A stretch of DNA of 64,000 nt, from NCBI RefSeq assembly GCF_021266465.1, contig NZ_CP089848.1:2294001-2358000 (forward strand), in the 5' to 3' direction. The notes beneath the pieces were generated by a model, which was not told the DNA's origin, did no database searches, and worked only from the letters and a program-made list of their open reading frames with translations. A program made the translations under genes and the position numbers. Below, piece by piece: positions 1 to 8,702 of the stretch. The stretch is from Paralcaligenes sp. KSB-10 (GTDB taxonomy: Bacteria; Pseudomonadota; Gammaproteobacteria; Burkholderiales; Burkholderiaceae_B). How positions within the stretch are numbered: the stretch's first letter is position 1; each line of letters opens with the position of its first letter.

Positions 1-8
1 TTCAAATA

Positions 9-25
9 GGGGGTTAAAATCCCCC
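9..25 (+). promoter_or_regulatory. Hairpin against the dusB start codon
   Basis: Five G (9-13) and five C (21-25) flank an AT-rich 7-base loop (TTAAAAT), and the dusB ATG begins two bases later at 27. The G run is the only Shine-Dalgarno-like stretch visible, so the stem would hide it. The loop is also close to a -10 element seen upstream of other genes here. Structure is seen; regulation is inferred. Confidence 0.4.
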
Positions 26-26
26 G

Positions 27-1046
27 ATGCGCATTGGTCCCTGGTCCCTTCCCAATACTGTTTTTGTTGCCCCCATGGCAGGGGTAACCGATCGCCCCTA
101 CCGGCAATTGTGTAAAAAATTGGGTGCCGGCTACGCCGTTTCGGAAATGGCCGCCAGCAACCCGCGCCTGTGGGAAAGCGTCAAAACATCGCGCCGCCTG
201 AATCACGACGGTGAAATCGACCCCATTTCCGTGCAGATCGCCGGCTCCGATCCCGGCATGCTGGCCGAAGCAGCCCTGTTCAATATCGAGAAAGGCGCCT
301 GCATCATCGATATCAATATGGGCTGCCCGGTCAAGAAAGTATGCAATGTCGCCTCCGGCTCGGCACTGCTGCGCGACGAAGATCTGGTCGCCCGCATTCT
401 CGACAGCGTGGTCGGCGCCTGCTCGCCTCTGGGCGTGCCGGTTACGCTCAAGACCCGTACCGGTTGGGATCGCCAGAATCGCAATGCGCTACGCATCGCG
501 GCTCTAGCCGAGCAGGCGGGCATCGCCGCCCTGACCCTGCACGGGCGCACCCGGTCCGATTTGTATCAGGGCCACGCCGAGTACGATACGATCAAGGAAG
601 TGAAAAACGCAATCAAAATTCCCGTCATTGCAAATGGGGATATCGATACTCCCGAAAAAGCGCAATACGTACTACAGTACACCGGTGCCGATGCCGTCAT
701 GATCGGCAGAGCCGCACAAGGCCGCCCATGGATTTTCCGCGAAGTGGCGCATTATCTGGCAACCGGGTCGCGCCTGCCGCCCCCCAGTTACGGCGAACTG
801 CGCTCATGCCTGCTGGATCATCTCGACGACCACTACCGGTTCTACGGAGAATTCACCGGCGTGCGTTCCGCGCGCAAGCATATCGGCTGGTATCTTGCCG
901 ACCTGCCCGATAGCGAAACACTGTTACGCAGCATTAACCAAATAGACAACACCCGCGATCAAACCTCTGCCCTCAAGCAATGGTTCGATCATCATCTTTC
1001 CGACGAGCTCGTTGCGCCCCTGCCGAATCAAGCCCTAGCCGCCTGA
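27..1046 (+). CDS. dusB: tRNA-dihydrouridine synthase B (DusB)
   Basis: FMN-dependent enzyme that reduces specific uridines in the D-loop of tRNA to dihydrouridine, using NADPH, in the cytosol. The 339-residue length fits DusB. Visible family motifs are the N-terminal APMAGVTDRPYR flavin site, NMGCPVKKV with the conserved catalytic-type Cys100, LKTRTGW, HGRTR and the phosphate-binding IANGDI and IGRAAQGRPW segments that close the TIM barrel. The helical tRNA-binding domain follows from about residue 245. fis starts 35 bases downstream; the dusB-fis pair is a classic beta/gammaproteobacterial operon. Confidence 0.96.
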   Translation: MRIGPWSLPNTVFVAPMAGVTDRPYRQLCKKLGAGYAVSEMAASNPRLWESVKTSRRLNHDGEIDPISVQIAGSDPGMLAEAALFNIEKGACIIDINMGCPVKKVCNVASGSALLRDEDLVARILDSVVGACSPLGVPVTLKTRTGWDRQNRNALRIAALAEQAGIAALTLHGRTRSDLYQGHAEYDTIKEVKNAIKIPVIANGDIDTPEKAQYVLQYTGADAVMIGRAAQGRPWIFREVAHYLATGSRLPPPSYGELRSCLLDHLDDHYRFYGEFTGVRSARKHIGWYLADLPDSETLLRSINQIDNTRDQTSALKQWFDHHLSDELVAPLPNQALAA

Positions 1047-1081
1047 ACCGCGAATGCCGCAACCTTATTTAATTATCCGCC

Positions 1082-1321
1082 ATGAGTAACAAGAATCCCT
1101 TAGAACAATCGGTACGCGACCGCCTCGAACTTTACTTTTCCGACCTCGGCGACTCCGAGCCGCGCGACATACTGGCCATGGTTGTAAATTGCGTAGAAAG
1201 GCCTGTCCTGCAAGTCGCCCTCGAAAAATCCAAGGGCAATCAATCGAAAGCCGCCGAGATACTCGGCGTTACCCGCAGCACGCTGCGCAAGAAGCTGCTC
1301 GCCCACAATCTGCAACCTTAA
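1082..1321 (+). CDS. fis: DNA-binding protein Fis
   Basis: Nucleoid-associated DNA-bending protein that activates stable RNA promoters and assists site-specific recombination. At 79 residues it is slightly shorter than enterobacterial Fis (98). The C-terminal helix-turn-helix is clear (NQSKAAEILGVTRSTLRKKL, about residues 52-71) and matches the NtrC-type C-terminal fold. The N-terminal part corresponds to the dimerisation helices. It sits 35 bases after dusB and 21 bases before purH, so all three are probably co-transcribed. Confidence 0.95.
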   Translation: MSNKNPLEQSVRDRLELYFSDLGDSEPRDILAMVVNCVERPVLQVALEKSKGNQSKAAEILGVTRSTLRKKLLAHNLQP

Positions 1322-1342
1322 TTCCCTATTCCCGCCCCACAC

Positions 1343-2935
1343 ATGAAGATCCAGACAGCTTTACTCTCGGTTTCGGACAAAACCGGCATTGTTGAATTTG
1401 CCCAGACACTTGCCCAGCGCGGCGTGCGGCTGCTCTCGACCGGAGGCACGGCAAAACTGCTGGCGCAAGCCGGACTCGAAGTCACCGAAGTGGCCGCCCA
1501 CACAGGCTCGCCTGAAATTCTCGACGGCCGGGTCAAGACCCTGCACCCCAAAATCCATGGCGGCCTGCTGGCGCGCCACGACAGCCAGGAACATCTTGAT
1601 ACACTCGCACAGCACAACATAGAGCGTATCGACCTGCTGGTCGTCAATCTGTATCCGTTTCGCGAAACCATCGCCAAACCCGATTGCTCCTTTGCCGATG
1701 CCGTCGAAAACATCGATATCGGCGGCCCCGCCATGCTGCGCGCCGCCGCCAAGAATCACGGCACGGCAGTGGGCGGAGTCACGGTAGTCATCGACCCGAG
1801 CGACTATGCGCGTGTGCTGTCCGAAATGGACAGTCCCGCGGGGCAAACGTCATACGGCCTGCGCCTCGAGCTCGCCACCAAAGCCTACGCCCATACCGCG
1901 GCCTACGATGGCGCGATCGCCGATTACCTGAGCAGCCTGGCCGTGGCCGAGCCCGAGCAGGAGCAGGCTCCCGCCCGCCATCCATGGCCGCGCACTCTTA
2001 CCTTGCAAATGCAGCAGCAGCAAATCCTGCGCTACGGCGAAAATCCGCATCAGGCCGCCGCCTTCTATATCGACCCGCATCAGGGTGCCGGCCTGCTGGG
2101 CGGCTACCGGCAGTTGCAGGGCAAAGAACTGTCCTACAACAACATTGCCGACGCCGATGCGGCCTGGGAGTGCGTGCGCAGCTTCGACACCCCCGCCTGC
2201 GTCATAGTCAAGCATGCCAATCCGTGCGGCGTGGCCATTGCCGACGCCCCTCTGGCCGCCTATCAACAAGCCTTCAAGACCGACCCGACCTCGGCGTTCG
2301 GCGGCATTATTGCCTTCAACCGCCAGGTCGATGCCGCCACCGCCCAGGCAATCAGCACGCAGTTTGTCGAAGTTCTGCTGGCCCCCGGCTACGATGCCGA
2401 CGCCCTGGCAATCTTCGCCGCCAAGAAAAATGTGCGGGTCCTGCAAGTGCCGCAAGGGCAGGCTCATAACGCTTTCGACGTCAAACGGATCGGCGGCGGC
2501 TGGCTGGTGCAAACTCCCGACAACTACCAGGTGGCCGCGGGCGACTTCAAGGTGGCCACGCGCAAGGCACCGACAGAACAGCAAATGAAAGACCTGATGT
2601 TCGCCTGGAAAGTCGCCAAATACGTCAAATCCAACGCCATCGTTTTCGTTGCCAATGGCATGACGGTCGGCGTGGGCGCAGGTCAGATGAGCCGCGTCGA
2701 TTCGGCCCGTATCGCTTCGATCAAGGCGGCCAATGCCGGCCTGACTCTGGCCGGCTCGGCAGTGGCCTCCGATGCGTTCTTCCCGTTTCGAGACGGGCTG
2801 GACGTCGTCATCGATGCCGGCGCCAACTGCGTGATTCAACCGGGCGGCAGCATGCGCGACGATGAAGTCATCGCGGCGGCCAACGAGCGGGGCATCGCCA
2901 TGGTGCTGACCGGCGCCCGTCACTTCCGCCACTGA
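1343..2935 (+). CDS. purH: Bifunctional AICAR formyltransferase / IMP cyclohydrolase
   Basis: Catalyses the last two steps of de novo purine synthesis: formylation of AICAR with 10-formyl-THF, then cyclisation to IMP. The 530 residues hold an N-terminal MGS-like IMP cyclohydrolase domain (about 1-150; [24 protein letters not shown]) and a C-terminal AICAR transformylase domain. The transformylase motif KHANPCGVA carries the catalytic Lys-His, and the C-terminal end is the usual [10 protein letters not shown]. The stop overlaps the ruvC start (TGATG). PurU, PurT and PurK occur elsewhere in the window. Confidence 0.97.
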   Translation: MKIQTALLSVSDKTGIVEFAQTLAQRGVRLLSTGGTAKLLAQAGLEVTEVAAHTGSPEILDGRVKTLHPKIHGGLLARHDSQEHLDTLAQHNIERIDLLVVNLYPFRETIAKPDCSFADAVENIDIGGPAMLRAAAKNHGTAVGGVTVVIDPSDYARVLSEMDSPAGQTSYGLRLELATKAYAHTAAYDGAIADYLSSLAVAEPEQEQAPARHPWPRTLTLQMQQQQILRYGENPHQAAAFYIDPHQGAGLLGGYRQLQGKELSYNNIADADAAWECVRSFDTPACVIVKHANPCGVAIADAPLAAYQQAFKTDPTSAFGGIIAFNRQVDAATAQAISTQFVEVLLAPGYDADALAIFAAKKNVRVLQVPQGQAHNAFDVKRIGGGWLVQTPDNYQVAAGDFKVATRKAPTEQQMKDLMFAWKVAKYVKSNAIVFVANGMTVGVGAGQMSRVDSARIASIKAANAGLTLAGSAVASDAFFPFRDGLDVVIDAGANCVIQPGGSMRDDEVIAAANERGIAMVLTGARHFRH

Positions 2936-3480
2936 TGCGCATTCTCGGAATCGACCCGGGTTTGCGCCGCACGGGCTTCGGCGTTATCGAAGCCCAAGGC
3001 ATGCGCCTGAGCTATATCACCAGCGGCACCATCGTCATTCCTGCCGATCAACCGCTGGCGCAGCGCCTGAAAGTCATACTCGACAATCTGCGCGAAATCG
3101 TACAGGCCAATCAGCCGACGGTTTCCGCCATGGAAAAAGTGTTCGTCAACACCAACCCCACATCCACGCTGCTGCTCGGACAGGCCCGCGGCGCCGCCAT
3201 GTGCGCCCTGGCGGACAGCCAGCTGCTGGTTCACGAATACACTGCGCTACAGATCAAGAAAGCGGTGGTGGGCAACGGTCATGCCGCCAAAGAGCAAGTG
3301 CAAAAAATGGTGCAGCATTTGCTGAGCCTCGACGGCCTGCCCGCCGCCGACTCCGCCGATGCCCTGGCCTGCGCCATCTGCCATGCCCACGTCGGACCGC
3401 TTGCGCAGCGCCTGAAGCAGGCCGGCGATCTGACCGGCCATCAGGGCAGCCGCCTGCGCGGCGGACGCCTGATCGGTTAA
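2935..3480 (+). CDS. ruvC: Holliday junction resolvase RuvC
   Basis: Homodimeric endonuclease that cuts Holliday junctions after RuvAB branch migration. The 181-residue RNase H-like fold shows the first acidic residue Asp7 in [15 protein letters not shown], a second in SAMEKVFVN, and the C-terminal pair in [10 protein letters not shown]. These form the expected metal-binding D-E-D-D set. The start overlaps the purH stop by one base and ruvA follows 21 bases later, so translation is probably coupled to purH. Confidence 0.97.
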   Translation: MRILGIDPGLRRTGFGVIEAQGMRLSYITSGTIVIPADQPLAQRLKVILDNLREIVQANQPTVSAMEKVFVNTNPTSTLLLGQARGAAMCALADSQLLVHEYTALQIKKAVVGNGHAAKEQVQKMVQHLLSLDGLPAADSADALACAICHAHVGPLAQRLKQAGDLTGHQGSRLRGGRLIG

Positions 3481-3501
3481 CCACTTACTGAGGACGCCCC
3501 G

Positions 3502-4077
3502 ATGATCGGACGCATCACCGGCACATTGCTGGAAAAGACCCCCCCCATGGTTTGCATCGACGTGGGCGGCGTAGGCTATGAAATCGACGTGCCCATGAGC
3601 ACCCTCTACGACCTGCCCGAAACCGGCGCGCGCGTCACGCTCTACACGCATCTGGCCGTGCGCGAAGATGCCCATACCCTGTACGGTTTTTCCACCGCCA
3701 GCCAGCGCTCGACATTCCGGGCGCTGATCAAAGTCACGGGCATCGGCGCACGCACCGCGCTGGCAGTGCTATCGGGCATGACTGTCGAAGAACTGTCCAG
3801 CGCCATTACACGCCAGGAAACCACGCACCTTACGCGTGTTCCAGGCATAGGCAAGAAAACCGCCGAACGCCTGTTGCTGGAACTGCGCGGCAAGCTGGGC
3901 GCCGATCTGGGCCACGGCGCGGCAAGCATCCCCTCCAGCACGGACGACATCCTGAATGCCCTGCTTTCGCTGGGCTATTCCAATAGCGAATCGCTGGCCG
4001 CACTCAAAGGCCTGCCCGAGGGCATCGACGTTTCCGAAGGCATTCGGCAGGCGCTTAAATCGCTCGCCAAAAGGTAA
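3502..4077 (+). CDS. ruvA: Holliday junction DNA helicase subunit RuvA
   Basis: Tetrameric junction-binding subunit that loads the RuvB motor. The 191 residues show an N-terminal OB fold ([15 protein letters not shown] onward), two helix-hairpin-helix motifs around residues 71-130 ([14 protein letters not shown] and [14 protein letters not shown]) and a short C-terminal RuvB-contact domain ending [13 protein letters not shown]-type ribosome binding site lies about 8 bases before the ATG. It is the middle gene of ruvC-ruvA-ruvB. Confidence 0.97.
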   Translation: MIGRITGTLLEKTPPMVCIDVGGVGYEIDVPMSTLYDLPETGARVTLYTHLAVREDAHTLYGFSTASQRSTFRALIKVTGIGARTALAVLSGMTVEELSSAITRQETTHLTRVPGIGKKTAERLLLELRGKLGADLGHGAASIPSSTDDILNALLSLGYSNSESLAALKGLPEGIDVSEGIRQALKSLAKR

Positions 4078-4133
4078 ATACGCTCCTGCGATCGAGTAGT
4101 GTACGATATCTATACTTGCCTTTCACCAAGACC

Positions 4134-5198
4134 ATGGCCATTCATTCCGACTCGCTATCCAGCACGCCCCCCGCCGAACGCATCGTTGCGCCGCAGAGCA
4201 CCTCGCCCAATGAAGAATCGGTCGAACGGGCCTTGCGGCCGCGCGCGCTCAGCGAATATGTCGGCCAGCAGCGCGTCTGCGAACAGCTCGATATCTTTAT
4301 CACGGCCGCGAAAAACCGCGGCGAGGCGCTGGACCATGTCTTGCTGTTCGGGCCGCCCGGGCTGGGCAAGACGACACTGGCCCACATCGTGGCACACGAA
4401 ATGGGGGTGCAGTTGCGGCAAACCTCCGGCCCGGTACTGGAGCGTGCCGGCGATCTTGCCGCCCTGCTGACCAATCTGGAAAAAAACGATGTGCTGTTCA
4501 TCGACGAAATTCACCGGCTGTCGCCGGTGGTGGAAGAAATTCTCTATCCGGCCCTCGAAGATTTTCAAATCGACATCCTGATCGGCGAAGGGCCTTCGGC
4601 ACGCAGCGTCAAGATCGATCTCCAACCCTTTACCCTGGTGGGCGCCACGACACGCGCCGGCATGCTGACCAATCCGCTGCGCGACCGCTTCGGCATCGTA
4701 TCCCGCCTCGAGTTCTACAACACCGACGACCTGACCCACATCGTCACCCGCAGCGCCCGCCTGCTCAATGCCGGCCTGACCAGCGACGGCGCCATCGAAA
4801 TCGCCAAACGCGCGCGCGGAACGCCCCGCATCGCCAATCGGCTACTGCGGCGCGTACGCGACTACGCCGAGGTCAAGTCCAATGGCAAGATAGACGCCGC
4901 CGTGGCCGGCGCGGCCCTTGCCATGCTAGAAGTCGATCCGCAAGGCCTCGACCTCATGGATCGCAAACTGCTCGAAGCGATCATCCATAAATTCGACGGC
5001 GGCCCGGTCGGAGTCGACAGCCTGGCCGCCGCCATAGGCGAAGAGCGCGATACCATCGAAGACGTCATCGAGCCCTACCTGATTCAGCATGGCTATCTGC
5101 AGCGTACCCCGCGCGGCCGCATGGCCACCAAAACGACCTGGCAGCACCTGGGCCTGGCCCCACCCAAGGCCGCGGACAGCAACGAACTGTTTTCCTGA
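4134..5198 (+). CDS. ruvB: Holliday junction branch migration ATPase RuvB
   Basis: AAA+ hexameric motor that drives branch migration with RuvA. Walker A ([11 protein letters not shown]), Walker B ([10 protein letters not shown]), sensor 1 (GATTRAGML) and the arginine-finger region (NPLRDRFGI) are intact, followed by the winged-helix C-terminal domain ending in an RTPRGR-containing segment typical of RuvB. I chose the ATG at 4134 (354 residues). An in-frame TTG at 4116 would add six residues but has no better ribosome binding site. The gene starts 56 bases after ruvA. Confidence 0.96.
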   Translation: MAIHSDSLSSTPPAERIVAPQSTSPNEESVERALRPRALSEYVGQQRVCEQLDIFITAAKNRGEALDHVLLFGPPGLGKTTLAHIVAHEMGVQLRQTSGPVLERAGDLAALLTNLEKNDVLFIDEIHRLSPVVEEILYPALEDFQIDILIGEGPSARSVKIDLQPFTLVGATTRAGMLTNPLRDRFGIVSRLEFYNTDDLTHIVTRSARLLNAGLTSDGAIEIAKRARGTPRIANRLLRRVRDYAEVKSNGKIDAAVAGAALAMLEVDPQGLDLMDRKLLEAIIHKFDGGPVGVDSLAAAIGEERDTIEDVIEPYLIQHGYLQRTPRGRMATKTTWQHLGLAPPKAADSNELFS

Positions 5199-5223
5199 AC
5201 AATATTCCCGTTTAGTCACGTGG

Positions 5224-5385
5224 ACCTGCGATCGCACAAAAACCCTTAAACGCGAGCGGGGGTGGCGGCCCAGGCGGGGTGATCGAGCTTGAGTCCGCCG
5301 CGGCCGCAGGCAGTCCTGGCAAAGCCAGGACCGGACGATGCGAGCTCCACCCCGCCTGGGCCGCCACCCCCGCGTCTCAAGAACG
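5224..5385. repeat. Palindromic intergenic repeat A
   Basis: A perfect 24-base inverted repeat (5257-5280 with 5349-5372) encloses 68 bases that hold a second perfect hairpin (5313-5320 with 5324-5331, 3-base loop). The flanks 5224-5256 and 5373-5385 also match repeat B near 52.8-53.05 kb in reverse orientation. The stretch 5324-5377 is identical over 54 bases to the reverse complement of 52794-52847. It fills the gap between ruvB and the convergent recQ. There is no T-run, so it is not a standard terminator. No ORF in it is credible. Confidence 0.85.
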
Positions 5386-5422
5386 AGGATAGTCGCCATA
5401 GACAGCCCCCCCAAGCTCCCCC

Positions 5423-7255
5423 CTACGGCGCCGCGCGCACGTTGCGCAGCAGTTCCTCACCGTACGCCTCGAGCTTGCGCAGGCCCACCCCGCTGATATG
5501 ACTGAGTTCATCCAGAGACGACGGTGACTGCACCGCGATTTCACGCAAAGTCGCATCATGGAAAATGACATAGGCCGGCACGCCATGGCTGCGGGCTACT
5601 TCGGCACGCCAGGCCCTCAAAGCCTCGAAACGCTGCTGCGCCTCGGCCGGCAGGACAATTTCCGCTTCTTTGCGGCGCGTACTTGTCGATCGGCTCGAAC
5701 GCGCCGTTTTTTCCGGCTCGCGCCTGAGCATGAGGGTCTTTTCCCCCTTAAGCACCTGGCGGCTCGCGTCGGTCAGGGCCAGGGTGCCATAGCCTTCCTG
5801 ATCCACGGCCAACAGGCTTTGCGCGAGCAATTGACGAAAGACGCCACGCCATGCCTGCTCGGACAAATCCGAGCCAATTCCGAATACGCTCAGGCTCTGA
5901 TGTTCGTACTGCTTGATGCGCTCAGTCAGCTTGCCGCGAAGAATGTCGATGAGATGCCCCGCGCCGAAGCGCTGGCCTCGCTCGCGCCAGAGACGATACA
6001 CGGCCGACAGGATTTTCTGGGCGGCAACCGTGCCATCCCAGGCTTGCGGCGGCTCCAGGCAGGTATCGCAGTTCCCGCAAGGCTCGATGCGCTGATCGAA
6101 ATAGGCCAGCAGGCGCTGGCGCCGGCACGATACGGTTTCGCACAAACCGAGCATCGCATCGAGCTGCGATCCGAGGCGCCGCCGGAACAGGTCCTCGCCC
6201 GGCGACTCGTCGATCATGCGGCGCTGCTGCACCACGTCCTGCAAGCCATATGCCAGCCAGGCCGTCGCCGGCAGGCCATCGCGGCCGGCCCGGCCGGTTT
6301 CCTGGTAATAGCCCTCGACCGACTTGGGCAGATCGATATGCGCCACAAAGCGTACGTCGGGTTTGTCTATGCCCATGCCGAACGCGATCGTGGCCACAAT
6401 GACCAGGCCGTCTTCGCGCAGGAAGCGCGACTGATTTCCAGCGCGCACGGCGGCGCTCAGGCCGGCGTGGTACGGCAAGGCGGGAATGCCATGCTGGCAC
6501 AGGAACTCGGCGGTATCCTCGACCCTGGCGCGCGACAGGCCGTAAACAATGCCGCAATCGCCCTGATGCTCGGTCTGTATGAACTGCAGCAACTGGCGCT
6601 TGACCTCGGCCTTTTCGACAATACGGTAGCGTATATTGGGCCGGTCGAAGCTGGAAACGAAGTGACGCGCCGCAGTCAGGTCCAGGCGCTGCGCGATCTC
6701 CCGGCGGGTCACGGTCGTGGCGGTGGCCGTCAACGCTATGCGAGGCACCGCAGGCCAGCGCTCCGACAAGATCGACAAGCCAAGGTATTCCGGGCGGAAA
6801 TCGTGCCCCCACTGCGAAACACAGTGGGCCTCGTCAATGGCAAACAGGGCGATCTCCCCTCCGGCCAGCAGCTCCAGGCATCGCTCGGTCAGCAAACGCT
6901 CGGGTGCCACGTACAAAAGATCCAGCTCGCCCGCCAGGAAGGCTTGTTCCACCTCGCGAGCCGTGCGCCAGTCCTGCGTCGAGTTCAGGAAGGCGGCCCG
7001 CACGCCCAGCTCGGTCAGGGTATCGACCTGGTCCTGCATCAAGGCGATAAGCGGCGATACCACCACCCCTGTGCCGGACCTGACCAAGGCTGGAATCTGA
7101 TAGCACAGCGATTTGCCGCCGCCGGTGGGCATCAGAACCAGGGCGTCCCCTCCGTCGACGAGATGCTCGATGATGGCCTGCTGATCGCCGCGGAAAGACT
7201 CATAGCCAAACACGCGTTGCAGGGTATCGAGTATCGTTTTGTGGGAAGCAGACAT
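5423..7255 (-). CDS. recQ: ATP-dependent DNA helicase RecQ
   Basis: 3'-5' superfamily 2 helicase of the RecF recombination pathway. The 610-residue protein has all RecQ modules in order: helicase motif I ([15 protein letters not shown]), DEAH box ([19 protein letters not shown]), motif VI ([10 protein letters not shown]), the zinc-binding RQC region ([10 protein letters not shown] and CGNCDTC, about residues 370-395), winged helix and a C-terminal HRDC domain (about residues 520-600, ending [16 protein letters not shown]). It converges on ruvB across repeat A. The large open frame on the opposite strand is its shadow. Confidence 0.97.
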   Translation of the reverse strand: MSASHKTILDTLQRVFGYESFRGDQQAIIEHLVDGGDALVLMPTGGGKSLCYQIPALVRSGTGVVVSPLIALMQDQVDTLTELGVRAAFLNSTQDWRTAREVEQAFLAGELDLLYVAPERLLTERCLELLAGGEIALFAIDEAHCVSQWGHDFRPEYLGLSILSERWPAVPRIALTATATTVTRREIAQRLDLTAARHFVSSFDRPNIRYRIVEKAEVKRQLLQFIQTEHQGDCGIVYGLSRARVEDTAEFLCQHGIPALPYHAGLSAAVRAGNQSRFLREDGLVIVATIAFGMGIDKPDVRFVAHIDLPKSVEGYYQETGRAGRDGLPATAWLAYGLQDVVQQRRMIDESPGEDLFRRRLGSQLDAMLGLCETVSCRRQRLLAYFDQRIEPCGNCDTCLEPPQAWDGTVAAQKILSAVYRLWRERGQRFGAGHLIDILRGKLTERIKQYEHQSLSVFGIGSDLSEQAWRGVFRQLLAQSLLAVDQEGYGTLALTDASRQVLKGEKTLMLRREPEKTARSSRSTSTRRKEAEIVLPAEAQQRFEALRAWRAEVARSHGVPAYVIFHDATLREIAVQSPSSLDELSHISGVGLRKLEAYGEELLRNVRAAP

Positions 7256-7282
7256 TCAGCGGCAATAAGAAAGTGGGCGGCT

Positions 7283-7302
7283 CCGCTCCTTTGCCGGAGC
7301 GG
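7283..7302 (-). terminator. Hairpin between the barrel gene and recQ
   Basis: A perfect 7-base stem (CCGCTCC with GGAGCGG) with a 6-base loop lies between the end of the usher-like gene (7376) and the recQ start (7255). A second small stem around GGCAT/ATGCC follows within ten bases on the upstream side. There is no good T-run, so it may be a weak or Rho-assisted terminator, or nothing. Confidence 0.3.
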
Positions 7303-7375
7303 ATGCCAAAAAGGCATTTTAATCGTCCGGCGGATGGCGTCGACCCCGGCAAATACGCTGGCGACGCCGAAACGG

Positions 7376-8605
7376 CTATTTAATGGGTATGGAAAAGCGC
7401 AGGCCTACATCATAATCGCCACTGAGCCGATCGCGGTCGGCCTTGAGCGAAACCTGCAGATTCGGGCTTAGCCAGAATTGCTGGGCCACCCCGAGATATT
7501 CCCTGGACGGGCCAGCCGCCGTATCGATCGCTTCGTAAGAACCCGTCAGATCGCCCCAGCGGCCCAGAGGCAAGGTCGCCGACAAAAGATTGCGGGTGAG
7601 CCCCCCCGCGTCGGTGGAAAAGTTTTCGTAACGGCTCAAATCCGAAAAGCCGGCTGTGCGCTGCTCATTGGTCCATGACAGTTTCAGCGTATCCAGAATG
7701 CTGGTTTCGTATCCGATCTGGTAGCGCAGGCCCTCATGCATATCCCGGCTGGCCTTGGCCACACCCGCCTTCCATACCCCCCATTGATGCGTATCGTACT
7801 GTCCCCCCACACCCATATTCTTCATGTCGGGAGCCCATTCAAGCTGGGACTCCAGCGTCAGGCTGGAAGTCCAGCCATAACGCACGACGGTATTGCCAGC
7901 CGCCGGCCCATACAACAAGCCGCCCTCTGTCGCCGCCTTGGGAGAATAATCGAGCGCACCCGCCATGGCGGAGTATTGCCACTGATCGGCGGCAACGTTG
8001 CCATTGGACAAGGATTGAGAAAACCGAATGCCACCCATGCGAGCCGCATTGCCCCAGCCCGGCGCCGCCGCCAGGTCATTGCCGAGAGTCAGGCCTGTGC
8101 CATTGCCCCTGGTATAGCGCCAGTTATGGGTTCCCAGCGTCCAGCCTTCGCCCGCGGTGCGATCCGGCACCCATGTTCCTTCCTCGGTCAAGACCTCTCC
8201 CATGGGCATCCAGCCGCTCGGCGCATAATCCGGTGTGCGCCAGCCTTCTTCCAGCTCGCTTATCGATGGGCCGGCAGCATCGGCCTGCGCATCGGTGGAC
8301 GGCACGGATTCATCTGCCGCATCGGCGGGTGGCAAACCCTGGGGAGGCTCCACAGAAACCTCCGGCACTGAATACAGGTGTACGGGAGCAAGATCGCCCA
8401 GCGAGGGGCCGCTATCGGCGAGGATGTTCCGCGCCAGACCCACTACCGGCAATTCCGCGGCTTGCGCCTGCGCGATAAATTGAGGGCCGGCCCAGTTTCC
8501 TGCATCGGCTTTTGCCGGAACGTGGACCTGGACGCATCCGGCATACAGGCCCACCGCCAGCGCCATTCGCAAACCATTCTTCAAACAAAAAACTTTTATT
8601 GCCAT
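7376..8605 (-). CDS. Secreted usher-like outer-membrane barrel protein, no known partner
   Basis: 409 residues from the ATG at 8605; a longer frame to 8785 would overlap the ClC gene, so I reject that start. The N-terminus is a signal peptide (hydrophobic ALAVGLYAGCVQVHVP, then AKADA). A Pro/Asp-rich linker follows (about residues 65-105), then about 300 residues of alternating polar/aromatic strands ending in LRFSIPIK, as in outer-membrane barrels. Strand blocks such as VVRYGWTSSLTLESQ and RTAGFSDLSRYE resemble the central barrel of FimD/PapC ushers. No plug-domain, chaperone or pilin gene is visible. Family placement is by eye; function unknown. Confidence 0.6.
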   Translation of the reverse strand: MAIKVFCLKNGLRMALAVGLYAGCVQVHVPAKADAGNWAGPQFIAQAQAAELPVVGLARNILADSGPSLGDLAPVHLYSVPEVSVEPPQGLPPADAADESVPSTDAQADAAGPSISELEEGWRTPDYAPSGWMPMGEVLTEEGTWVPDRTAGEGWTLGTHNWRYTRGNGTGLTLGNDLAAAPGWGNAARMGGIRFSQSLSNGNVAADQWQYSAMAGALDYSPKAATEGGLLYGPAAGNTVVRYGWTSSLTLESQLEWAPDMKNMGVGGQYDTHQWGVWKAGVAKASRDMHEGLRYQIGYETSILDTLKLSWTNEQRTAGFSDLSRYENFSTDAGGLTRNLLSATLPLGRWGDLTGSYEAIDTAAGPSREYLGVAQQFWLSPNLQVSLKADRDRLSGDYDVGLRFSIPIK

Positions 8606-8702
8606 AACTGCCCACACCACATCGGCACACCATGCCGCGCCACAATCTTCAAACACTCGAATTAATGGTAACGCAGCCTTGGGGCCGGCGTATACCCGGA
8701 AG

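Noticed and set aside
5257-5372. Repeat A as a simple terminator for ruvB and recQ
   Set aside because: No T-run on either strand, loop of 68 bases, and the same element occurs elsewhere, so a repeat fits better.
5558-7471. 637-codon plus-strand open frame opposite recQ
   Set aside because: It is the antisense shadow of recQ, has no family motifs, and its composition follows the recQ codon bias.
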